From contig CAMWUN010000004.1 of NCBI GenBank assembly GCA_947177425.1, forward strand, positions 1 through 64,000: DNA of 64,000 bases, written 5' to 3'. Position 1 is the first letter of the stretch, and every line of letters begins with the position of its first letter. Of this stretch, positions 9,583-16,597 are shown in pieces. The notes beneath the pieces are model-generated. The model did not search any database and was not told where the DNA came from. It was given only the letters and a program-made list of their open reading frames with translations. A program made the translations under genes and the position numbers. The DNA comes from an uncultured bacterium. Lineage in GTDB: Bacteria; Bacillota; Clostridia; Lachnospirales; Lachnospiraceae.

Positions 9583-10377
9583 TTACAGTTTTTTCGATTT
9601 TTCGACGCAGGCGTCCACGGCTTTCATCACTGCCCACCTAAGACCTGCCTCCTCCAGCGCCTGCACGCCTTCGATAGTAGTCCCCCCGGGGGAGCATACC
9701 ATATCCTTCAGTTCTCCCGGATGTTTTCCTGTCTCCAGCATAAGTTTAGCGCTTCCCAAAACAGCCTGGGCTGCAAAACGGTATGCCTGGTTTCTGGTCA
9801 TGCCTGCTTTCACGCCGCCGTCAGCGAGGGCTTCCATGAACAGGAACACAAATGCCGGGGAACTGCCGCTTACTGCACCCACCGCATCTATCAGTTTTTC
9901 CGGCACTTCCTCCGCCAGGCCGAAACTTCCTGCAATCTTCATGCACAATGCCATCTCCCCGTCCGTAACGCACAAATTTCTGCACACGCCGCTGCATCCT
10001 GCTCCCACCATAGCCGGGGTATTGGGCATACACCTTACCAGCTTGATTTCTTTCCCAAAAGCTTTTTCTATCTGTCCGGTAGTTTTTCCGGCCGCAATAC
10101 TGATAATTAACGCGTCTTCCTTTATGCAGTCCCTTATCTGGGGAATCACTTCCCCGAACATCTGGGGCTTTACCGCCAAAATAAGAATGTCCGCCAAAGC
10201 CGCCGCTTTTCCATTGTCCTCCATCGTTTCGATGCCGTATTTTTCCCTGACCCCATCCCGGGTAGCCTGTGTCCGGGCAGTTCCAAAAATATCCTCCGGC
10301 TTTGCGATGCCCTTTGCAAGCATCCCGCCAATCATGGCATTCGCCATATTTCCAAGTCCAATAAATCCAATCTTCAT
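9583..10377 (-). CDS. proC: Pyrroline-5-carboxylate reductase
   Basis: Last step of proline synthesis: NAD(P)H reduction of pyrroline-5-carboxylate. The 264 residues show the N-terminal dinucleotide fold (MKIGFIGLGNMANAMIGGML), LILAVKPQ and the C-terminal dimerisation domain with the family signature (LKDMVCSPGGTTIEGVQALE). The ATG has GAGG upstream, which overlaps the end of the preceding trmH-like gene (3 bases between stop and start), so the two are translationally close and surely co-transcribed. Confidence 0.96.
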   Translation of the reverse strand: MKIGFIGLGNMANAMIGGMLAKGIAKPEDIFGTARTQATRDGVREKYGIETMEDNGKAAALADILILAVKPQMFGEVIPQIRDCIKEDALIISIAAGKTTGQIEKAFGKEIKLVRCMPNTPAMVGAGCSGVCRNLCVTDGEMALCMKIAGSFGLAEEVPEKLIDAVGAVSGSSPAFVFLFMEALADGGVKAGMTRNQAYRFAAQAVLGSAKLMLETGKHPGELKDMVCSPGGTTIEGVQALEEAGLRWAVMKAVDACVEKSKKL

Positions 10378-10380
10378 ACC

Positions 10381-11289
10381 TTACCTCATTTCTACATTGT
10401 TTCTTCTTGCATACCCGGCTGCCTGATAAAGCAAAAGGGCCGACGCCACAGCCGCGTTTAAGGACTCCAGGCTGCCTTCCATGGGAATTTTCAGGTAAAC
10501 ATCCGCCAAAGCCGCCGTCTCCTTTTTCAGCCCGTTCCCCTCATTGCCGATAAGAAAAGCGCTGCCCCCTTTATACTTTGTCTGATCATAAAACTGCTGT
10601 CCTTTTAAGTGGGCGGCATACACCGTTATGTGGCTGTGCTGCAGCAGGCGGACCGCCTCTCCCAGTTCCTCCATGTAAACAAAGGGCACCCTGTACAGAG
10701 AACCCATGGTGGAGCGGATAGTCTTGGGATTGTAAATGTCCACCGTACCTTTACTCAAAATCACGCCGCTTGCGCCTGCTCCTTCCGCAGTCCTTATCAT
10801 GGTTCCCAGATTGCCCGGGTCCTGAATGTCCTCCGCCAGCAGAAAAAGGGGCTCCCTGCCCTCTTTCTCTTTCCTCTTTACGGCTTTGCTTACCATGGAT
10901 TCCAGAGAATAAGAAAACTGCCCCATCACAAACAGAATCCCCTGAGGCGTACGGGTATCGGAAATATGCCTAAAAACTTCATGGGACACCCTTTCCACAT
11001 AAACGCCCGCTTCCATGCAGTCGTGCAGCTTTTTTCTCACAAGGCCATAATTCTTTACGGAAAACTCCCCCTCATCCCGGGTATCCCCCGGCGTCAGGGC
11101 GTCCCCCCTGCCCTCCAGGAAATCCCAGAGGCTTTCGCTTACATAAACCTCGCGCAGCATGGCAGGCGGAACTTCCTTATACATCCTGATTCCCTCCGCA
11201 ATAAAAAGCCCTTCCTTATTCCTCGCCCTGCCCTTATCCCGGAGCTGTACGAGATGCCTGATACGTCCATTCGACAAACTGGTAATCAT
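10381..11289 (-). CDS. TrmH/SpoU family RNA methyltransferase
   Basis: SAM-dependent 2'-O-ribose methyltransferase of the SPOUT (trefoil knot) class, probably acting on 23S rRNA or tRNA. The 302 residues contain an N-terminal substrate-binding domain (NKEGLFIAEGIRMYKEVP) and the C-terminal knot with the three motifs: LLAEDIQDPGNLGTMIRTAE, LIGNEGNGL and KIPMEGSLESLNAAVASALL. The exact target cannot be assigned. It is transcribed with proC immediately downstream. Confidence 0.92.
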   Translation of the reverse strand: MITSLSNGRIRHLVQLRDKGRARNKEGLFIAEGIRMYKEVPPAMLREVYVSESLWDFLEGRGDALTPGDTRDEGEFSVKNYGLVRKKLHDCMEAGVYVERVSHEVFRHISDTRTPQGILFVMGQFSYSLESMVSKAVKRKEKEGREPLFLLAEDIQDPGNLGTMIRTAEGAGASGVILSKGTVDIYNPKTIRSTMGSLYRVPFVYMEELGEAVRLLQHSHITVYAAHLKGQQFYDQTKYKGGSAFLIGNEGNGLKKETAALADVYLKIPMEGSLESLNAAVASALLLYQAAGYARRNNVEMR

Positions 11290-11314
11290 ACTTTCCTCAT
11301 TTCTGTTTCGTCAA

Positions 11315-11340
11315 AAAACGCCGGCCTAAGCCGGCGTTTT
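11315..11340 (-). terminator. Rho-independent terminator of pfkA
   Basis: The dyad ACGCCGGC / GCCGGCGT with a 4-base loop is followed on the minus strand by a T6 run. It lies 10 bases after the pfkA stop and before the trmH-like gene. Confidence 0.85.
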
Positions 11341-11350
11341 CTTACGTGGT

Positions 11351-12325
11351 TTATTCTGATAATAATCTGCTCACACGATACTGGTATTCAGGAATCTCTT
11401 TCTGCATATTAAGCGCTTCCTCAATATCAAAATCCACAAATTCTCCTTTTCTGTATCCAACTACCCTGTTGCTCTTGCCTTCGCACAGGATGTCAGCCGC
11501 ATATGCCCCCATAATGGATGCATAGAAACGGTCCTTACAGGTAGGCGAGCCGCCTCTTTGCATGTAACCTAAAATGGTCGCCCTTGTCTCCATGCCTGTG
11601 GCCGCCTCAATTCTCCTTGCCATGGAAGTGGAATGTCCTATCCCTTCCGCATTGACAATGATATGGTGGGTCTTACCTTTTTTACGGTTTCTGATAATGT
11701 TATTGATAATACTCTGCTCGTTAAAATCATATTTTTCAGGAAGAAGGATATCCTCAGCCCCATTTGCCACGCCGCACCACAAGGCAATATAACCTGCGTT
11801 CCTGCCCATAACCTCAATAATACTGCATCTTTCATGGGAGGATGAAGTATCCCTTACCTTATCAATGGCCTGCATCGCCGTATTGATGGCTGTATCAAAG
11901 CCTATGGTGTAATCCGTACATGCAATGTCAAGGTCGATGGTTCCCGGAATGCCGATGGTATTGATGCCGTGTCTGGCAAGCGCCTGGGCCCCACGGTAAG
12001 AACCGTCCCCGCCGATAACCACTACCCCGTCAATGCCGTGGTTTCTGCATATCTCCGCCGCTTTCTCCTGGACTTCTCCCAGCCGGAATTCCGGGCAGCG
12101 TGCCGTGCCAAGTATGGTTCCGCCCTTCTGGATGGTATCGGAAACGTCTTTCTTTTCCATCTCTATAATTTCTTCATTCAAAAGGCCCTGATAACCTTTC
12201 TTGATTCCTTTCACTTTCACTCCGTTGCCGATTGCCTTGCGCACAATCGCGCGGATTGCCGCATTCATTCCCGGGGCATCGCCGCCGCTGGTCAGAACGC
12301 CAATGGTTTTAATTTCCTTTGCCAT
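11351..12325 (-). CDS. pfkA: 6-phosphofructokinase (ATP type)
   Basis: Phosphorylates fructose 6-phosphate to the 1,6-bisphosphate in glycolysis. 324 residues, usual for the short bacterial enzyme. The ATP-binding motifs GVLTSGGDAPGMNAAIRAIV and VIGGDGSYRGAQAL carry the glycine that goes with ATP rather than pyrophosphate use. The catalytic loop reads GIPGTIDLDIACTDYTIGFD; the usual bacterial sequence is TIDND, so the residue between the two aspartates is Leu instead of Asn. MGRNAGYIALW and the C-terminal GYMQRGGSPTCKDR motif are present. The start is the ATG with AAGGATGG upstream. It lies 52 bases after dnaE, a known Firmicute pairing. Confidence 0.96.
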   Translation of the reverse strand: MAKEIKTIGVLTSGGDAPGMNAAIRAIVRKAIGNGVKVKGIKKGYQGLLNEEIIEMEKKDVSDTIQKGGTILGTARCPEFRLGEVQEKAAEICRNHGIDGVVVIGGDGSYRGAQALARHGINTIGIPGTIDLDIACTDYTIGFDTAINTAMQAIDKVRDTSSSHERCSIIEVMGRNAGYIALWCGVANGAEDILLPEKYDFNEQSIINNIIRNRKKGKTHHIIVNAEGIGHSTSMARRIEAATGMETRATILGYMQRGGSPTCKDRFYASIMGAYAADILCEGKSNRVVGYRKGEFVDFDIEEALNMQKEIPEYQYRVSRLLSE

Positions 12326-12377
12326 AAGTGTTTCCATCCTTTCTTTGCTGTTATTTTACATCCATTTTGTACTGTTT

Positions 12378-15300
12378 TCAATCTTTTTTCACATCCCAGA
12401 CAATTTTTATATTATCTTTGCCGTACTGCCCGGTTAACTTGTTAAAAAGTTCTTCGTCAGCACAGACATTTTTGTTGGGAGGAAGCTTTTTCATGGCTTT
12501 GATATCTTCTATATAAATAATAACGCTGTCGTTCCCATCAGAATCCGCAAGAATGGCAAACATTTCATCCGCCGCCTGTTGGTAGTCTTCTTTGGAAGGG
12601 AACTTAATCCAGAGTTTTTTCGGGATCTCGTCAAAAGCTGTGATTTTCTCACAGATTAATTTGCCGTCCTTATCCTCCTCCAGGGAAACCCTTCCCCGGA
12701 TGAAAACTTTGTTGTCCTCCACCAGCTTTGCATTATTTTTCTCATAGTCCCTTGGAAAAACGATGACTTCCACAGTGCCTACCAGATCCTCCAACTGCAA
12801 AAAGGCCATAATTTTGTCGTTTTTGGTGTACTTGATTCTTTTATCCGCAATCATGCCCCCAATTACGGCTGTGGCGTTGTCCCTGACTGCCGCTTCATTG
12901 GTCTCCTCGTCCAGCATGAAATCCGCCGTGGTATTGGTAATGCCCTTCCGCCAGAGTTCCTCCTGTTCCTCTAAGGGGTGTCCGCTTATGTAAATTCCCA
13001 GCACTTCCTTTTCAAAGGCAAGCAGCATTTCCTTGGAATACTCGCCTACATCGGGAAGTTTTATTTCATACTCTTTCTTTTGTTCCTCGTCCACAATATC
13101 AAAGAGACTAATCTGCCCTGCCATGTTGTTCTTTTTGTCGTGGATAATCCGGTCCATAATCTGCACATAGACGCTCATGAACTGCTTCCTCGTGCCGGGA
13201 AGACTGTCAAATGCTCCCGCTTTGATAAAATTTTCAATAGCTTTTTTGTTGATTTCCTTATCCACCACTCTTGTGATAAAATCTTTCAGGTTTGTGAAAG
13301 GCCCCCGGAGATTTCTCTCCTCCACCACCACATCAATGACCGGCCTGCCCACGCTCTTGATTGCAGTAAGGGCATAACGGATAGACGTATCGCCGTCTAC
13401 GGAAAAGCCTCTCTCCCCCTGATTGATATCGGGAGGCAGAATCTTAATCCCCATGTTCCGGCTCACCATGATGTATTCCGCCACTTTGTTGGAATTATCT
13501 ATCACGGAAGTCATAAGAGCCGCCATAAACTCTACCGGATAATAATATTTTAAGTATGCTGTCTGGTATGCTATCACCGCATAGCATGCCGCATGGGATT
13601 TGTTAAATGCATACTTTGCAAAATCCATCATGTCATCATAAATCTGGGAGGCCACCTGTTCGGAAATCCCGTTTGCCACGCATCCGGGCACCCCTTCCTC
13701 CTTATTTCCATATATAAAGTTGGCCCGTTCCTTCTCCATCACCGCCTGTTTTTTCTTACTCATGGCACGGCGCACCAAATCGCTCCGCCCAAGGGTATAG
13801 CCCCCCAGGTCGCGGACAATCTGCATCACCTGTTCCTGATAAACAATACAGCCGTAAGTAGAAGACAGAATAGGTTCCAGTTGGGGACAGGAATAGGTAA
13901 TGGTACCGGAACTGCTTTTCCCCTTAATATACTTTGGGATGAAATCCATGGGGCCGGGACGGTACAGGGAAATTCCTGCAATAATGTCCTCAAGGTTACG
14001 TGGTTTCAGTTCCTTCATGAAACTCTTCATGCCGCCGCTTTCAAGCTGGAATACCCCGTCTGTCCGCCCTGTTCCGATAGATGCAAGCACCTTTTTATCC
14101 TCAAAGTCAATCCCGTCAATGTCGATATGTACACCCGTGCTCTTTTCCACCAGCGCCACCGCATCTCTCAGAACGGTCAGGGTGCGCAGTCCTAAGAAGT
14201 CCATCTTGAGAAGCCCAAGTTCCTCGATGGTGGTCATGGTAAACTGTGTGGTCACAGAACCGTCCGACCCTCTTGAGAGCGGCACCAGTTCTTCCGCGGG
14301 CCTTGAACAGATCACCACCCCTGCGGCGTGCATGGAGGTATGCCGGGGCAGGCCCTCCAGACGCCTGCTCATGTCAATCAGTTCTTTTACCTGCCCGTCC
14401 GTCTCATACATCCTGCGCAGCTCCGGGTTGATCTGCAGGGCACGGTCTATGGTAATGTTCAGTTCATTGGGTATCAATTTCGCCAGGGAATCCACATAGG
14501 CATAGGGCAAATCCATGACCCTGCCCACATCCCGGATGACACCCTTGGCCGCCAGTGTACCGAAGGTGACAATCTGCACCACCTTCTCCGCACCATACTT
14601 CCGGCTTACATAGTCAATGACCTCCTGCCTTCTCTCGAAGCAGAAGTCAATATCAATATCCGGCATAGATACACGTTCCGGATTTAAAAACCGTTCAAAG
14701 AGCAGGCTGTATTTGATAGGGTCAATGTTGGTAATTTTCAGCGCATAAGCGACAATGCTCCCTGCCGCCGACCCTCTGCCCGGCCCTACCATAATCCCGT
14801 TGGACTTGGCATAATTGATGAAATCCCACACAATCAGGAAATAATCCACATATCCCATGGTTCTGATGACATTCAGTTCATAATCAAGCCGCTCTTTTAA
14901 GGTCTGTCCTGTGTCCCCTTCCCCTGCCATAGGCGACAGTGTCTGTTTTTCCCCATACCTCTCCTTCAGGCCGTCATAACAAAGTTTATTTAAATATGTC
15001 CAGGAGTCATACCCTTCCGGCACCTCGAAATGCGGCAGTTTCGTGACCCCGAATTCAATTTCCACATTACAGCGGTCGGCTATGCGCTGGGTATTTTCCA
15101 CCGCTTCCCACGCATAGGGGAAAAGCCCTTTCATTTCCTCCTCGCTCTTGACATAATACTGCCCGCCCTCGTAGCGCATCCGGTCCTCGTCCGCCAGCTT
15201 CTTTCCAGTCTGGATACAGAGCAGGATATCATGGGGCTTCACATCCTCCGCATACGTGTAATGGACATCATTGGTAACTACCAGCGGAATTCCCAGCTCC

Positions 15301-15884
15301 CTGCTCATCTGCATAAGCGTGGTGTTCACCATCCTCTGCTCCGGAAGCCCGTGATCCTGCATCTCCAGAAAATAATTATTTTCCCCGAAGCAGTCCCTGT
15401 ATTTTAACGCCGCCTTTTTTGCCTCGTCTATAAGCCCTTTCTGGATATAACGCTGGACCTCCCCTGCAAGGCAGGCTGACAGGGCAATAAGCCCCTGATG
15501 GTTCTCCCTGAGAAGTTCCATGTCCACACGCGGCTTATAATAGTAGCCTTCCGTAAAGCCCCGGCTCACAATCTTCATCAGATTGTCATAACCTGTATTG
15601 TTCTCCGCCAGCAGGACAAGATGGTAATACCTGTCCTCCCCTCCTGTCAGTTCCTTGTCAAAACGGGAATTAGGGGCCACGTAAATCTCGCAGCCTAAAA
15701 TCGGCTTAATCCCTTCCCCCTGGCATGCCTTGTAAAAATCAATCACCCCGTACATGACCCCGTGGTCCGTGATGGCGGCGCTGTCCATGCCCAGTTCCTT
15801 CACACGTTTTACATACTCTTTAATCTTATTGGAACCGTCCAGCAGACTGTACTCTGTGTGGACGTGAAGATGTGCAAATGCCAT
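12378..15884 (-). CDS. dnaE: DNA polymerase III subunit alpha
   Basis: Replicative C-family polymerase. 1168 residues in the DnaE order: N-terminal PHP domain (FAHLHVHTEYSLLDGSNKI), polymerase core with GPGRGSAAGSIVAYAL and the catalytic aspartates in PDIDIDFCFERRQEVIDYV, helix-hairpin-helix region (KAIENFIKAGAFDSL), and a C-terminal OB fold (VEVIVFPRDYEKNNAKLVED). It is the DnaE rather than PolC type, since no internal exonuclease domain is present. The ATG has AGGAGG 9 bases upstream. It is transcribed with pfkA. Confidence 0.97.
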   Translation of the reverse strand: MAFAHLHVHTEYSLLDGSNKIKEYVKRVKELGMDSAAITDHGVMYGVIDFYKACQGEGIKPILGCEIYVAPNSRFDKELTGGEDRYYHLVLLAENNTGYDNLMKIVSRGFTEGYYYKPRVDMELLRENHQGLIALSACLAGEVQRYIQKGLIDEAKKAALKYRDCFGENNYFLEMQDHGLPEQRMVNTTLMQMSRELGIPLVVTNDVHYTYAEDVKPHDILLCIQTGKKLADEDRMRYEGGQYYVKSEEEMKGLFPYAWEAVENTQRIADRCNVEIEFGVTKLPHFEVPEGYDSWTYLNKLCYDGLKERYGEKQTLSPMAGEGDTGQTLKERLDYELNVIRTMGYVDYFLIVWDFINYAKSNGIMVGPGRGSAAGSIVAYALKITNIDPIKYSLLFERFLNPERVSMPDIDIDFCFERRQEVIDYVSRKYGAEKVVQIVTFGTLAAKGVIRDVGRVMDLPYAYVDSLAKLIPNELNITIDRALQINPELRRMYETDGQVKELIDMSRRLEGLPRHTSMHAAGVVICSRPAEELVPLSRGSDGSVTTQFTMTTIEELGLLKMDFLGLRTLTVLRDAVALVEKSTGVHIDIDGIDFEDKKVLASIGTGRTDGVFQLESGGMKSFMKELKPRNLEDIIAGISLYRPGPMDFIPKYIKGKSSSGTITYSCPQLEPILSSTYGCIVYQEQVMQIVRDLGGYTLGRSDLVRRAMSKKKQAVMEKERANFIYGNKEEGVPGCVANGISEQVASQIYDDMMDFAKYAFNKSHAACYAVIAYQTAYLKYYYPVEFMAALMTSVIDNSNKVAEYIMVSRNMGIKILPPDINQGERGFSVDGDTSIRYALTAIKSVGRPVIDVVVEERNLRGPFTNLKDFITRVVDKEINKKAIENFIKAGAFDSLPGTRKQFMSVYVQIMDRIIHDKKNNMAGQISLFDIVDEEQKKEYEIKLPDVGEYSKEMLLAFEKEVLGIYISGHPLEEQEELWRKGITNTTADFMLDEETNEAAVRDNATAVIGGMIADKRIKYTKNDKIMAFLQLEDLVGTVEVIVFPRDYEKNNAKLVEDNKVFIRGRVSLEEDKDGKLICEKITAFDEIPKKLWIKFPSKEDYQQAADEMFAILADSDGNDSVIIYIEDIKAMKKLPPNKNVCADEELFNKLTGQYGKDNIKIVWDVKKD

Positions 15885-15946
15885 CCGAAATGCCTCCTGT
15901 TATGTTTGCAGAAATCTCTTGTTTCCTTAAAAAGATTTATCTGCAC

Positions 15947-16039
15947 CTACCTCTGAATGTTTTCATAGTCCTGTATTTTTATTAAATCTGCTTCCGGCAA
16001 TACTTCCAGCATAGAGATGGTATTTTCAAGGGTACTCAT
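15947..16039 (-). CDS. 30-codon ORF, possible truncated antitoxin-like N-terminus
   Basis: ATG with an excellent GGGAGGA site reads MSTLENTISMLEVLPEADLI then KIQDYENIQR and stops. The sequence recalls the N-terminus of small antitoxin-like proteins (LENTISMxEVLPExDLxKIQDF), but the rest of such a protein is missing. A good promoter lies 58 bases upstream (16097-16124). It is either a truncated gene still transcribed, or a short leader ORF ahead of dnaE (dnaE starts 62 bases later). Confidence 0.45.
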   Translation of the reverse strand: MSTLENTISMLEVLPEADLIKIQDYENIQR

Positions 16040-16096
16040 TTTATCTTCCTCCCGAATTCCTTTTTAAATTATAAATCATCTGAATTATTTGTCTTT

Positions 16097-16124
16097 ATTA
16101 TACCATTTTATTCTGTGTAAACAA
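16097..16124 (-). promoter_or_regulatory. Extended -10 promoter upstream of the 30-codon ORF and dnaE
   Basis: On the minus strand TTGTTT (16119-16124), a 16-base spacer and TGG-TATAAT (-10 at 16097-16102). It would transcribe the 30-codon ORF and probably dnaE-pfkA. Confidence 0.6.
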
Positions 16125-16170
16125 ATCTTTTTATAGAAGAGCCTCTTCCCTGTCCCAATTAATGCAAAAA

Positions 16171-16429
16171 TCAATCGACAATTACTTGCTGAAAATTTTT
16201 TGTCCAATCAATAATTACGCGTTTATCGAATTTATTAATATTATCAGGCAGATTTGTTTTATCAAAAAATCTATGTTCTAGTACTTCTTCTGTATTATTT
16301 TGTATTTCCCCACTATACACAGTTGTCCTAAAAATGATACCTGTACCATAGCAAATATCTCCATTCGGATAAGTAATAATTCCATCCTCCCCCGAATAAA
16401 TACCAAATAATGTAGTGTGAAAAATCCAT
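16171..16429 (-). pseudogene. C-terminal remnant of a NUDIX hydrolase-type gene
   Basis: A frame without a start reads IFHTTLFGIYSGEDGIITYP, NGDICYGTGIIFRTTVYSGE, EVLEHRFFDKTNLPDNINK and VIIDWTKNFQQVIVD before a TGA at 16171-16173. From memory this resembles the last 75 or so residues of NUDIX proteins (tYPNGDicYgv, FFdldnLPenI). The N-terminal half with the NUDIX box is absent, and a 12-bp dyad at 16415-16449 abuts the break. I conclude a deletion or replacement removed the 5' part. Confidence 0.55.
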
Positions 16430-16449
16430 ATGTGGAAGATTTTTCACAC
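16415..16449. repeat. 12-bp inverted repeat at the edge of the NUDIX remnant
   Basis: GTGTGAAAAATC (16415-16426) and GATTTTTCACAC (16438-16449) with an 11-base loop. A second imperfect hairpin (CGAGATTTGTGTC / GACACAAACTCG, 16451-16486) and a short TGCGC/GCGCA dyad follow directly. The run of hairpins looks like a small repetitive element. Confidence 0.6.
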
Positions 16450-16533
16450 GCGAGATTTGTGTCTGCGCGTACTTGACACAAACTCGTTTATGCGCAAAAA
16501 ACGTGCGCAGAAATGGGGATTAACATGAGTAAA

Positions 16534-16575
16534 GGCTGTTGCGTCCTTAATTTGTCAATTATAGGCGCAACAGCC
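16534..16575 (-). terminator. Probable terminator of the first M56 sensor gene
   Basis: The dyad GGCTGTTGCG (16534-16543) and CGCAACAGCC (16566-16575) lies 23 bases after the stop codon. On the minus strand it is followed by only TTT, so termination is plausible but not certain. Confidence 0.5.
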
Positions 16576-16597
16576 CTGCCGCACAGAAAAGTATCTA

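Noticed and set aside
13593-14499. Several long open frames antisense to dnaE
   Set aside because: They lie entirely within the conserved polymerase core on the other strand and show no family motifs.
16278-16481. 67-codon minus-strand ORF with an apparent start
   Set aside because: It is in a different frame from the NUDIX-like remnant that covers the same DNA, and its product resembles nothing; the NUDIX frame has recognisable motifs.
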